A DNA stretch of 64,000 bases. It comes from CAZDQL01 sp964507325 (GTDB lineage Bacteria > Planctomycetota > UBA1135 > GCA-002686595). Below the pieces are notes generated by a model. It saw nothing but the letters and a program-made list of their open reading frames with translations. It was not told the origin of the DNA and did no database searches. Shown piece after piece: positions 1 to 8,692 of the stretch. Numbering within the stretch: the stretch's first letter is position 1; each line of letters begins with the position of its first letter. Made by a program: the position numbers and the translations under genes. The DNA lies in assembly GCA_964507325.1 (NCBI GenBank), contig CAZDQL010000029.1:1-64000 (forward strand). Reading direction: 5' to 3'.

Positions 1-1254
1 GGCTACACCCTCGAGTTGCGTCAGGAGTGCCCCCGAGGCCAGGACGCCGCCGCCTTCCAACCCCTGCACGTGCCCGTGCGGGTGGGGTTGGTGGGGCGCG
101 ACGGTGGGGACCTGGCCCTGCGGCTGGATGGCGAGCAGGACGCGCCCCGGGAGCGCGTCCTCGAGCTGACCGGGCGCAGCCAGACCTGGACCTTCCGCGG
201 GGTGGGGAGTCCCCCCGTGCCCTCGCTGCTGCGCGGCTACTCGGCGCCCGTGGCCCTCGAGCTCGAGCGCGGCCGGGACGAGCTGGCCTTCCTCCTGGCC
301 AACGACTCCGACGCCTTCAACCGCTGGGACGCGGGACAAGCGCTCTTCGGCGGGATGGTCCTGGAGCTCGCCGCCGCGCACGCCGCCGGAGAAGCCCTGG
401 TCGTCGATCCCGCGGTGGTGGAGGCCTACCGTTCGGTGCTGCTGGACGGGTCGATCGATGGCTCGATCCGCGCCCTGACGATCACCCTCCCCGAGGAGGG
501 AGAGCTGGCCCAGCAGATGGCGGTCGTCGACCCCGACGCCTTGCACGCCGCCCGCCAGCATCTCTCACGGGAGTTGGCCGCTGCCCTGCGCGACGAGCTG
601 CTCGAGGTCTACCGGCTGAGCCGCCCCCGAGGGCCCTACACCCTCGAGCGCGATGCGGTCGATCGTCGCCGCACCAAGAACGCGGCCCTCGCAGCCTTGG
701 CCGTCCTGGAGGAAGCGGAGATCACCTCCCTGATCGTCGAGCAGTTCGAGGGCGCGGACAACATGACCGACTCCCAGGCGGCCCTCGCCGCCCTGGTCGG
801 GCTCGACGTCCCCGAACGTGCGCAGGCTCTCGAGGCCTTCCACCGCCGCTGGCACGAGGAGCCCCTGGTGCTCGACAAGTGGTTCTCCCTGCAGGCCGAC
901 TCCACCCTGCCCGGGGCCCCGGCCCGCGTGCGGGAGCTGATGGCGCACCCCGACTTCACCCTCGACAACCCCAACCGCGCCCGCAGCCTCGTCGGCCACT
1001 TCTCGACCTACAACCACGTGGGCTTCCACGACGCTTCCGGCGAGGGCTACGCGATCCTGGCCGATGCGGTGCTGGCGATCGATCCCAAGAATCCCCAGCT
1101 CGCCGCTCGTTTGTTGAAGGGCTTGAACGCCTGGCGGCGCTACGACCCAGGCCGGCAGGAGCACGCCCGCCGTCAGCTCGAGCGGGTGCGCGCGACCGAC
1201 GGGCTCTCGAGGAACTCGCGGGAGATCGTCGAGCGCAGCGTGGCGACGGAGTGA
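1..1254 (+). CDS. pepN: Alanyl aminopeptidase PepN, C-terminal part (5' truncated by window edge)
   Basis: Family M1 zinc aminopeptidase, which removes N-terminal residues from peptides in the cytoplasm. The frame is open from base 1, so the start and the HEXXH catalytic domain lie outside the window. What is visible is the end of the beta-sandwich domain and the helical C-terminal domain. It includes the stretch LDKWFSLQA, then HPDFTLDNPNRARSL, FSTYNHVGFH and WRRYDPGRQ, all typical of the E. coli PepN C-terminus. It ends in TGA, and a secreted propeller gene begins about 100 bp later. The family call is firm; nothing can be said about the active site. Confidence 0.93.
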   Translation, partial: GYTLELRQECPRGQDAAAFQPLHVPVRVGLVGRDGGDLALRLDGEQDAPRERVLELTGRSQTWTFRGVGSPPVPSLLRGYSAPVALELERGRDELAFLLANDSDAFNRWDAGQALFGGMVLELAAAHAAGEALVVDPAVVEAYRSVLLDGSIDGSIRALTITLPEEGELAQQMAVVDPDALHAARQHLSRELAAALRDELLEVYRLSRPRGPYTLERDAVDRRRTKNAALAALAVLEEAEITSLIVEQFEGADNMTDSQAALAALVGLDVPERAQALEAFHRRWHEEPLVLDKWFSLQADSTLPGAPARVRELMAHPDFTLDNPNRARSLVGHFSTYNHVGFHDASGEGYAILADAVLAIDPKNPQLAARLLKGLNAWRRYDPGRQEHARRQLERVRATDGLSRNSREIVERSVATE

Positions 1255-1353
1255 ATGGGGGGCCGTGGTGCCCGCGGCACGCGGGGCGCTGCGAGATTCG
1301 GGGATCCTCCTACAATGAGGATTCCCATCGGTCTCCAGCATCTCCATCTCGCC

Positions 1354-4122
1354 ATGCACCAGCCCATCGACCTGCGCCTCTCCACGCTCTGCACCCTGGT
1401 TCTGCTCGCCGCTCCCGCCGCCTCCCAGGGGCAGGGTGACACTCGACACGCCGATGCCGAGGGTGGCGCCACACCCTTGACCGAGTGCTACGAAGCCCTG
1501 CGCCCCGTGCGTGCCGTCGGCCCCGTGCTCGGCCTCGAAGGCCCGGCCCGCACGCCCAGCGCCAGCTTCCTCACGGTCAACCAGGACCCCGAGGGAGACA
1601 TGCCGCGCGACGTGGTCTTCTCCGCGGACGGCAGCGAGACCGTGATCGTCAACCGCGACACCGACACGGTGACCTTCTTCGACGTGGCGACCCGCACGAT
1701 CACCCACACCGTGACCGTGGGGGACTTCCCGGTGGACGTGGAGGTCACCCCCGACGGCCTCTACGCCGTCGTCCCCAACGTCTTCGGGGACTCGGTCAGC
1801 GTGCTGTCGATGGCGACCCACAGCGTGGTCGCCACCGTTCCGATCACCGGCAGTCAGCCCTACCGCGTGGCGGTCACCAGCGACAGCGCCTACGCCGTGG
1901 TGGGGGTGATCAACGACGCCGTGACCTCCGCCATCTCGGTCATCGACCTGGGCACGCTGAGTGAGATCCGGAGCTTCGCGACCACGCCCCAGGGGGTGTT
2001 CGGGGGCTTCTTCACGCCGGAGAGCGGCATCTTCGGCAACCTCTTCACCAGCTTCGCCCTCTCGCCGGATGACGCGACCCTGGTCCTCCCCGATCGCTAC
2101 AACGACCAAGTCGCCATCTACGACGTGACGACCGGTTCCCAGGTGGCCCTACTGCCCACCAGCCAGTACCCCACCGGGGTCGACATCTCCTACGACGGTC
2201 TCGTGGCGGTGGTCGCCCTCACCGGCAGCGGCGACCAGGTGGCCACCATCGACCTCACGGTTCCGGCGATCACGAATTCCTACGCCACCGGCAGCAACGT
2301 GTACCTGGGCGACATCCGCATCACGCCGGACAAGAGCTACGCCCTGCAGGCGGTGATGAACGCGCTCGATTTCGTCGACCTGGCCACCGGGGCGGTCACC
2401 TCCACGGTGTCCACCGGGACGGTGGGGGACATCGAGATCTCCTACGACGGGCAATACGCGCTGGTGTCCAACTACAACACGCGCGTGATCAACATCGCCT
2501 CCCAGAGCCTGGTCAGGACGATCACCTACGCTTCCTGCTACGACGCGGCGGCGAGCCCGGTGGAGCACCGTTTCGTGGCGCTCAACAACCGCTTCCGCGA
2601 GGACATCCACCTCTACTCGACGAACGGCGCCTTGGGCTTCTTCGAGGGCGCGGCCCTCTCCGGCGAGGTCGAGGAGGGGGACGCGCCGCGCACCCTGGCC
2701 ATTACCCCCGACGGGCTCGGCGCGGTGGTCGCCTGCAACACCAGTGACAACGCCGTTCTGGTCGACCTGGTCACCGGCACCGTCTCCGGCTACGTGCCCA
2801 CCGGCCAACGCTCGCTCGGCGTGGCGGTCAGCCCCGACGGAACCACGGCCCTGGTGGTCAACGGGACCTCGAACACCACCACGGCCATCGACCTGTTGAC
2901 GGGCACGGTGGTCGCGACCCTCTCGACCCCGAGCACTCCCGCCGAGGTGGTCATCTCCCCCGACAGTCAGTCGGCCTACGTGACCAGCCTGGCCGGGACC
3001 GATCGGCTGTACTTCATCGACCTGGCGGGCGCGGCCAGCAGCGTGACCGGCTCGCTGATCACCGGGCAGATGGGCTCGATCGGCTACAGCTACGGCGTCA
3101 TGAGCGGGATGAGCATCTCGCCCGACGGCACCACCCTGGCGCTGTGCATCAGCTTCGACGACGAGCTGCTCCTGGTGGACACCGCGACCAAGACCGAGAT
3201 CGCGCGCGTGCCGGTGGGCGACTTCCCGATCCGCGCCACCTTCTCCGCGGACTCCGGCAAGGTCTACGTGACCCACTCCTTCGGGGACAGCCTCTCGGAG
3301 GTCACCTTGGGCGGGGGCACCCCGACGGTGACCGGCACCGCCACCAACATCGAGTTCCCCCTGCACGTCACCCTCGACGCCGACGGCAGCCACGCCTACG
3401 TGGGGAGCTGGGACTTCTCCAACCCCACCTTGGACGTGGTCGACACGGCGACGATGAGCACGGTGGCCACCGTGGCGCTCACCAGCCGCCCCCGCGATCA
3501 GCAGCGCATGGCTGGAGACCTGTTCGTCAGCCTGACCGACGGGGACCTGGCGCGGGTGGATCTGGCGGGTACCGCCAGCACCGTGATCGAGAGCGTCGCC
3601 CTGAGCGGTTCCCCCTCGGCGATGGCCTTCTCGCCGGCCCTCGGGCAGGCGGTCTGCGCCCAGCCGGGAGTGGACGACGGAGTCGACCTGGTCCAGTTCG
3701 GCGGCGACGCCACCAACTACTGCGGTCCGGCGGTCCCCAACTCGAGCGGGCAGCCCGCGGTGATCGCCGCCTCGGGGACCTTCCTCGCCGGCGGCTATCC
3801 GCTGCGCCTCGACGCCACCGACCTGCCGACGAACCAGTTCGGCTACTTCCTCGCCAGTCAGACCCAGGGCTTCGTGGCCCAACCCGGCGGCAGCCAAGGG
3901 AACCTGTGCCTGGGCGGGACCATCGCCCGTTTCGTCGCCCAGGTGCAGAGCTCGGGCCCCGGCGGCGCCTTCGGCATCGACGTCGACACCCTGAACGTAC
4001 CCCTGAGTCCGCCGGGACCGATCCTCTCCGGCGAGACCTGGAACTTCCAGGCCTGGTTCCGGGACGTGAACCCGACCAACACGTCGAACTTCACGGACGG
4101 GGTGTCCGTGCTCTTCGAGTAG
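1354..4122 (+). CDS. Secreted YVTN/YncE-like beta-propeller protein with a distinct C-terminal module
   Basis: About 922 residues. An N-terminal signal peptide (LCTLVLLAAPAAS) is followed by roughly twenty 40-residue blade-like repeats of the form 'SPDGTTALVVNGTSNTTTAID', typical of YVTN/YncE surface propellers that bind partners outside the cytoplasm. After about residue 790 the repeats stop. A separate module of about 130 residues follows, beginning near YCGPAVPNSSGQ and containing GETWNFQAWFRD and SNFTDGVSVLF. I read it as a beta-rich domain. ATG 1354 directly precedes the signal peptide. In-frame ATG 1315 is an alternative, and the reading frame extends to 1255. No enzymatic residues are recognisable, so the substrate is unknown. 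Confidence 0.75.
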   Translation: MHQPIDLRLSTLCTLVLLAAPAASQGQGDTRHADAEGGATPLTECYEALRPVRAVGPVLGLEGPARTPSASFLTVNQDPEGDMPRDVVFSADGSETVIVNRDTDTVTFFDVATRTITHTVTVGDFPVDVEVTPDGLYAVVPNVFGDSVSVLSMATHSVVATVPITGSQPYRVAVTSDSAYAVVGVINDAVTSAISVIDLGTLSEIRSFATTPQGVFGGFFTPESGIFGNLFTSFALSPDDATLVLPDRYNDQVAIYDVTTGSQVALLPTSQYPTGVDISYDGLVAVVALTGSGDQVATIDLTVPAITNSYATGSNVYLGDIRITPDKSYALQAVMNALDFVDLATGAVTSTVSTGTVGDIEISYDGQYALVSNYNTRVINIASQSLVRTITYASCYDAAASPVEHRFVALNNRFREDIHLYSTNGALGFFEGAALSGEVEEGDAPRTLAITPDGLGAVVACNTSDNAVLVDLVTGTVSGYVPTGQRSLGVAVSPDGTTALVVNGTSNTTTAIDLLTGTVVATLSTPSTPAEVVISPDSQSAYVTSLAGTDRLYFIDLAGAASSVTGSLITGQMGSIGYSYGVMSGMSISPDGTTLALCISFDDELLLVDTATKTEIARVPVGDFPIRATFSADSGKVYVTHSFGDSLSEVTLGGGTPTVTGTATNIEFPLHVTLDADGSHAYVGSWDFSNPTLDVVDTATMSTVATVALTSRPRDQQRMAGDLFVSLTDGDLARVDLAGTASTVIESVALSGSPSAMAFSPALGQAVCAQPGVDDGVDLVQFGGDATNYCGPAVPNSSGQPAVIAASGTFLAGGYPLRLDATDLPTNQFGYFLASQTQGFVAQPGGSQGNLCLGGTIARFVAQVQSSGPGGAFGIDVDTLNVPLSPPGPILSGETWNFQAWFRDVNPTNTSNFTDGVSVLFE

Positions 4123-4126
4123 CTGA

Positions 4127-4618
4127 CTACGAGTTCTCCAACGCCCGCAGGACGACGTAGGCCTTGCGGAACAACGCGCCCATCTCATCCTGGGCCACGG
4201 GGTGTTCGCAGCGCCTCGAGAAGCTCCAGTAGGAGAAGGCGAGTCCCAGGGTGTTGACGAGGAACTCGCCGAAGGTGTGCAAACCGTTGGAGTAGTTGGT
4301 GATGAACCAGACCAGCGTGTGACTGGGGTCCCTGCGGCCGAGGTCGAAGACGCCCGCCAGGTCCCGGTCGTACTCCTCGAGGTACTTCTGCGCCTCCGCC
4401 TCCAGGAGGCGTGTGTGCTCCTCCGCCTCCTGCGAGAGGCCCTCCACGGACTCGATCACAGCCAGGACGGTGCCGTCCCCACTCCCCAAGAGCCCTTTCA
4501 GGCACTCGTAGAGCGAGATCCGGTTCTCGCGCCTTTGCGCCCAGTCTCGGTTCCTCTCGAAGAAGGCGGCCGAGTGGCGGTTGGCCACCAAACGCTGGAG
4601 TAGAGCTTCAGGGTCCAT
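4127..4618 (-). CDS. Hypothetical protein, helical, cytoplasmic
   Basis: 163 residues with no recognised family. It has a charged helical first two-thirds and an aromatic stretch near the C-terminus (GEFLVNTLGLAFSYWSFSRRCEH). No signal peptide or clear membrane segment is seen. ATG 4618 is preferred over the in-frame GTG at 4621 because GGGAG lies about 6 bases upstream. The gene converges on the propeller gene, with its stop only 4 bases from that stop. It diverges from purF across about 350 bp. GC and codon use match its neighbours, which supports a real gene. Its function is unknown. Confidence 0.6.
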   Translation of the reverse strand: MDPEALLQRLVANRHSAAFFERNRDWAQRRENRISLYECLKGLLGSGDGTVLAVIESVEGLSQEAEEHTRLLEAEAQKYLEEYDRDLAGVFDLGRRDPSHTLVWFITNYSNGLHTFGEFLVNTLGLAFSYWSFSRRCEHPVAQDEMGALFRKAYVVLRALENS

Positions 4619-4968
4619 CACGAACTCCCTGGCCAGGATGGGGACGCCGCTCGGCCCGGAGCGTTGTTCACGCCCTTCCCCCCTCCAGGCTCTGCGTCCC
4701 CACAGGGCCCGGTTCCCAAAGTGCGACCGACGCGATCAGCGGTGACGGAACCACAGGCAAAATCCGGCGCGGCATTGTACTCCCCCGAGCCCGGCAGGGC
4801 CGTCGGCCGGCGCTCCGCAAACACGGATCCCCGCCACCCCGCTTCCCGTCTTGTCCGCCACCCCGGGCAGGTCTATCTTCTCCTGCTCCCATGGGACGGC
4901 CGCGTTGGCCCCCCGTCCTCACCACCCCCCCCAGCGCCGGTCCGTCCCCCCCCCGCTGAGCGTTCACC
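4619..4968. other. Intergenic region between divergent hypothetical gene and purF
   Basis: This 350 bp stretch separates divergently transcribed genes and should carry promoters for both. It contains several short ORFs on both strands, but none has a ribosome site or family features and all run through proline- and arginine-rich sequence, as expected of non-coding GC-rich DNA. I see no convincing -35/-10 pair, no PurR-like operator and no riboswitch-like structure. Confidence 0.5.
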
Positions 4969-6447
4969 ATGTGCGGCTTCATCGGCATCTTTGGCCCCGA
5001 GGGGGTCGACGTCAGGGGAGAGATCTACGAAGGGCTCCTCGCCGTCCAGCACCGCGGTCAGGACGCGGCCGGGATCACGACCTTCTCCGACAAGTTCAAC
5101 GTCAAGAAGGGCTTCGGCCTGGTGGTCGAGGTCTTCAACGAGGAGAACATGGCGCGCCTGAAGGGCAACCTCGGTGTGGGGCACGTGCGCTACCCTACCG
5201 TGGGCGCCAACCGTGAGGAGGACGCCCAGCCCTTCCACCACACCTTCCCCCTCGGTGTGGCGATGGCGCACAACGGCAACGTCACCAACTTCCACGAGCT
5301 GACCCGCGACCGCTTCTCCGCCGGCGGGGTGCGGCTCAACTCGAGCTGCGACCTGGAGATCATCCTGTGGGTTTTCCAGCAGGGGCTCGCCGAACGGCTC
5401 GACCCGGGTGCCCGCGTGACCGCCGAGGACGTGGGTGCCGCCGTGTCCAAGGTCTTCGCCGAGGTCAAGGGTGCCTACTCCGTCTGCGCCGCGATCGCCG
5501 ACGTGGGCCTGGTCGCCTTCCGCGACCCCTACGGGATCAAGCCGATCTGCTTCGGCGAGCGCAGCGACGACGCCGGGAAGTGGTTCGCCTGCGCCTCGGA
5601 GAGCGTGGAGCTCGACGTCAACGGCTTCTCCCGCAGCTTCGACGTCGGTCCCGGCGAGGTGGTGTTCGTCGACCAGGACCGCCAGGTGGCCCACCTCGAG
5701 GTGGGTTCCCAGGCCCATCACCCCTGCATCTTCGAGCTGGTCTACTTCGCGCGGCCCGATTCCTTCCTGGACGACATCTCGGTCTACAAGACCCGCAAGC
5801 GCTTCGGGGAGGCCCTCGGCGAGCAGTGGCTGGAGAGCGGGGCCCCCATGCCGGACGTGGTCATCCCCGTGCCCGACTCGGCGCGCGACGCCGCGCTGGA
5901 GGTGGCGCTGACGCTGGGAGTGCCCTACCGGGAGGGGTTGGTCAAGAACCGCTACGTGGGCCGCACCTTCATCATGCCGGACAACGGCTGCCGGAGGGAT
6001 TCCATCAAGCGCAAGCTGAATCCGATCGAGCTGGAGTTCCACGGCAAGCGGGTGCTGCTCGTCGACGACTCGATCGTGCGCGGCAACACCTCGCGCCGCA
6101 TCGTGCGCATGGCCCGCGACGCCGGCGCCAAGGAGGTCTACTTCGGGGTCTCCAGCCCGCCCCTGATCGCGCCCTGCCCCTACGGGATCGACATGGCGAG
6201 CAAGCGCGAGTTCCTCGCCACCGGCCTCGACGTGGACCAGATCGCCGCGTCCCTGGGGGTGGATCACCTCATGTACCTCGACCGCGCCGCGATGAACGCC
6301 TCCGCGCGGCGGGGTACGCAGACGGTCGAGCACTTCTGCAACGCCTGCTTCACGGGGGAGTACCCGACCCCCGACGTGACCCTGGAGCGTCTGAGGGTGA
6401 TCGAAGAGGAGCGCGAAGGCCAGAGGGACAACGCCTCCGATATCTGA
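4969..6447 (+). CDS. purF: Amidophosphoribosyltransferase (PurF)
   Basis: Catalyses the first committed step of purine synthesis: PRPP plus glutamine gives phosphoribosylamine. The protein has 492 residues, the normal length. The N-terminal Ntn-type glutaminase domain starts MCGFIGIFG, so Cys2 becomes the nucleophile after Met removal; HRGQDAAG and AHNGNVTN follow. The phosphoribosyltransferase domain carries the PRPP loop VLLVDDSIVRGNTS. Near the C-terminus FCNACFTGEYP resembles the cysteine-bearing tail of Bacillus-type PurF, which binds a 4Fe-4S cluster. Whether a cluster is present here is not certain. No strong ribosome site precedes the ATG. The next gene starts 5 bases downstream, suggesting cotranscription. 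Confidence 0.96.
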   Translation: MCGFIGIFGPEGVDVRGEIYEGLLAVQHRGQDAAGITTFSDKFNVKKGFGLVVEVFNEENMARLKGNLGVGHVRYPTVGANREEDAQPFHHTFPLGVAMAHNGNVTNFHELTRDRFSAGGVRLNSSCDLEIILWVFQQGLAERLDPGARVTAEDVGAAVSKVFAEVKGAYSVCAAIADVGLVAFRDPYGIKPICFGERSDDAGKWFACASESVELDVNGFSRSFDVGPGEVVFVDQDRQVAHLEVGSQAHHPCIFELVYFARPDSFLDDISVYKTRKRFGEALGEQWLESGAPMPDVVIPVPDSARDAALEVALTLGVPYREGLVKNRYVGRTFIMPDNGCRRDSIKRKLNPIELEFHGKRVLLVDDSIVRGNTSRRIVRMARDAGAKEVYFGVSSPPLIAPCPYGIDMASKREFLATGLDVDQIAASLGVDHLMYLDRAAMNASARRGTQTVEHFCNACFTGEYPTPDVTLERLRVIEEEREGQRDNASDI

Positions 6448-6452
6448 AAGCG

Positions 6453-7622
6453 ATGCGGGTCCTGATCACCTCCCCCGTCTTCCCCCCCGACCTGGGCGGG
6501 CCGGCGGTCTACGTCCCGTCCCTGGGGCGCTTCCTGGTCGACCGGGGCCACCAGGTGAAGGTGATCGCCTTCTGCTCCGACCCCGCGCCCCAGGGGTACC
6601 CCTTCGAGATCGAGACGATCTCCCGCGGCTCCCTGCCGCTGCGCTACCTGAAGGCCTTCTGGCGCGTGCTGCGGTCGGCCGGGAAGTACGACGTGGTCTA
6701 CGTCAACGAGCACCTGGCCCTGCTGCACGTGCTCGCCGCGCGCCTGCGGCGTGCCCCGACCGTCATCCGCATCATGGTGGACGGGTCCTGGGAGATCGCG
6801 CACCGCAAGGGGTGGTGCGACGGCGACGACATCGTCACCTTCCAGGGCAAGCGCTACGGCTGGCAGGTCAAGCTGACGCGCTTCCTGCAGCGGCGCTGGT
6901 GGGGGTGGTGCGCCCACATCATCGCCTGCTCCGAGTTCCTGCGGCAGATCCTGATCCGCCACCACGGGGTGGATTCCGAGAAGGTCCAGCGCATCTACAA
7001 CGCCTACCACGGGCCGCGCTCCGAGGACGTCCCCCAGACGCGCGCCCAGGCGCGCGCCGCCCTGGGCCTCGACCCCGAGCGACGCTACGTCCTCACCATC
7101 TGCCGGCTGATGGGTTGGAAGCGGGTGGACGGGATCCTGCGCGCCCTGGCGGAGCTCCCCGAGGACGTGTCACTGCTCGTCGCTGGTGACGGGGACATGG
7201 AGTCGGCGTGGAAGGCCCTGGCGGCCGAGCTGGGGGTCGCGGAGCGCGCCCATTTCCTCGGCAACCTGCCCCACGAGCAGATCCCTCCCCACATCCGCGC
7301 CGCGGACGTCTTCGTGCTCAACTCCGAGTACGAGGGTCTCTCCCACACCCTGCTCGAAGTCTTGAACCTGGGCACCCCCATGATCGCCAGCGGGGTGTGT
7401 GGCAACCCGGAGGTGGTCGAGGATGGGGTCAACGGCCTGCTCGTCGATCCCCGCGACCACAGCACGCTGCTCGTGGCCTTGAAGCGCATTCTCGACGACC
7501 CGGAGCTCGCCGAGCGCTTCGTCGAGAACAGCCTGGCGCGCCGCGGAGACTTCACCCGCGAGGGGACCTTCGCCGAGGTGGAACGGGTGCTGGCGCGGGT
7601 GGCGCGGCCTACTCGACGGTGA
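6453..7622 (+). CDS. Glycosyltransferase family 4-type (GT-B fold)
   Basis: 389 residues. The N-terminus MRVLITSPVFPPDLGGPAVYV has the glycine-rich nucleotide-sugar loop of GT4 enzymes. The C-terminal half has LTICRLMGWKRVDGILRAL, VAGDGDMES and the acidic EX7E-like signature in NSEYEGLSHTLLEVLNLGTPMIAS. It probably transfers a sugar from a nucleotide donor to a cell-surface polysaccharide or glycolipid, acting at the cytoplasmic face. ATG 6453 lies 5 bases after the purF stop. The 3' end overlaps the convergent gene by 14 bp. Donor and acceptor cannot be inferred, and there is no local polysaccharide cluster. Confidence 0.85.
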   Translation: MRVLITSPVFPPDLGGPAVYVPSLGRFLVDRGHQVKVIAFCSDPAPQGYPFEIETISRGSLPLRYLKAFWRVLRSAGKYDVVYVNEHLALLHVLAARLRRAPTVIRIMVDGSWEIAHRKGWCDGDDIVTFQGKRYGWQVKLTRFLQRRWWGWCAHIIACSEFLRQILIRHHGVDSEKVQRIYNAYHGPRSEDVPQTRAQARAALGLDPERRYVLTICRLMGWKRVDGILRALAELPEDVSLLVAGDGDMESAWKALAAELGVAERAHFLGNLPHEQIPPHIRAADVFVLNSEYEGLSHTLLEVLNLGTPMIASGVCGNPEVVEDGVNGLLVDPRDHSTLLVALKRILDDPELAERFVENSLARRGDFTREGTFAEVERVLARVARPTRR

Positions 7623-8628
7623 CCCCGCCCGACAGCTCGAGCGCGCCGGAGAAGTCGGCGGCGGCTTCGACCTCCATCTGGCTCATGCTGAAGCTGACGC
7701 TGAAGGCGTGCTCCCCCTCCAGGTCGTACTCCGTGAGCTGGCCGGTCGCGAAGTCGAAGGTCCCTCCCCCCTTCAGGGTGAACTCGGCCTCGATCTCGCC
7801 GTAGACGTCCTCGGGGAGCTCCTCCAGGTCGGCGGGGTCGACGAACTCCCGCACGAGGTCGAAGAGGTCGGAGATGGTGACGCTCGCCTCGAGGTTCCAT
7901 TCGATCTGGGCGGCATCCTCGCCGGCCGAGACCAGCTTGCCGATCGCCTCGAGCTCGACGTGCTCCCCGACCGCCTCGAGGAACTGCACCACCTGGGCCG
8001 CGTCCTCGTCTTCGCTGGCCAGCGCGCCGAAGGCGCGCTCGACTTCCTCGAGCATCGCCGCACCCACGTCCCACGTCTCACCCACCGCGACCGGCTCGGA
8101 GGGCAAGAGGAACTCGAAGTGGCTGGCGGCGCTCATCGCCGCGAGCTGAGCGTCGGGCACCGGCTCCAGACTCTCGTCCTCGGAGACGTCCTCCACGCTG
8201 ACATCGCCCTCCTCGTCGATCGTCAGCTCGAAGGTGTGACCCACCAGGAGGCCGTCGTCGCTCTCGTCGAAGTCCTGGAACTCCCCCATGATCCCGAACT
8301 CTCCGGTGGCGGCGAAGTTCTCCGCGTCATAGGTACGGCGCAGCCCCGCCAGCTCGTCGCCACGCGTGGCGAGGACCTTCTCGGTGGCCTCCTCGACGAA
8401 GGAGACCTCCACCTCGAGGGTGGGCACCTCCGGCAGCTCCTGGCCGGCGATGGACGCGCTGGCGTCGTCCAGGCCCAGGGAGACGAGCCCCTCGGAGCGA
8501 ATCGAGAGCTCCTGGTCCACCACGAAGCGCGGCGAGAGGTCGTAGGTCTCGCGCTCGAGGTCGACGGCGAGCAGGGGCAGGGCGAGGGCAGCGACGAAGG
8601 CGGCGAGGATGGGGCGGCGGAAAGTCAT
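7609..8628 (-). CDS. Secreted hypothetical protein
   Basis: 339 residues. A signal peptide (RPILAAFVAALALPLLAVDL) is followed by an acidic, beta-rich mature protein with no cysteine pairs or known catalytic motif. The start at ATG 8628 is supported by AGGAGC about 7 bases upstream; the frame stays open to 8718 but without a ribosome site there. The composition is rich in Asp and Glu (for example VSVEDVSEDESLEP). The last part (GGTFDFATGQLTEYDLEGEHAF) resembles repeat segments of periplasmic beta proteins, but I recognise no family. Function unknown, location probably periplasmic. Confidence 0.65.
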   Translation of the reverse strand: MTFRRPILAAFVAALALPLLAVDLERETYDLSPRFVVDQELSIRSEGLVSLGLDDASASIAGQELPEVPTLEVEVSFVEEATEKVLATRGDELAGLRRTYDAENFAATGEFGIMGEFQDFDESDDGLLVGHTFELTIDEEGDVSVEDVSEDESLEPVPDAQLAAMSAASHFEFLLPSEPVAVGETWDVGAAMLEEVERAFGALASEDEDAAQVVQFLEAVGEHVELEAIGKLVSAGEDAAQIEWNLEASVTISDLFDLVREFVDPADLEELPEDVYGEIEAEFTLKGGGTFDFATGQLTEYDLEGEHAFSVSFSMSQMEVEAAADFSGALELSGGVTVE

Positions 8629-8692
8629 GGCGGGGCTCCTAGCTCGGGGATCTATCGGTGCGAGATTACTCGGAAGGTGAGGGATACGCGGC

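Noticed and set aside
2149..4188. Long minus-strand frame of 679 residues opposite the YVTN propeller gene
   Set aside because: It mirrors the repeat codons of the plus-strand gene and has no ribosome site, signal or family pattern.
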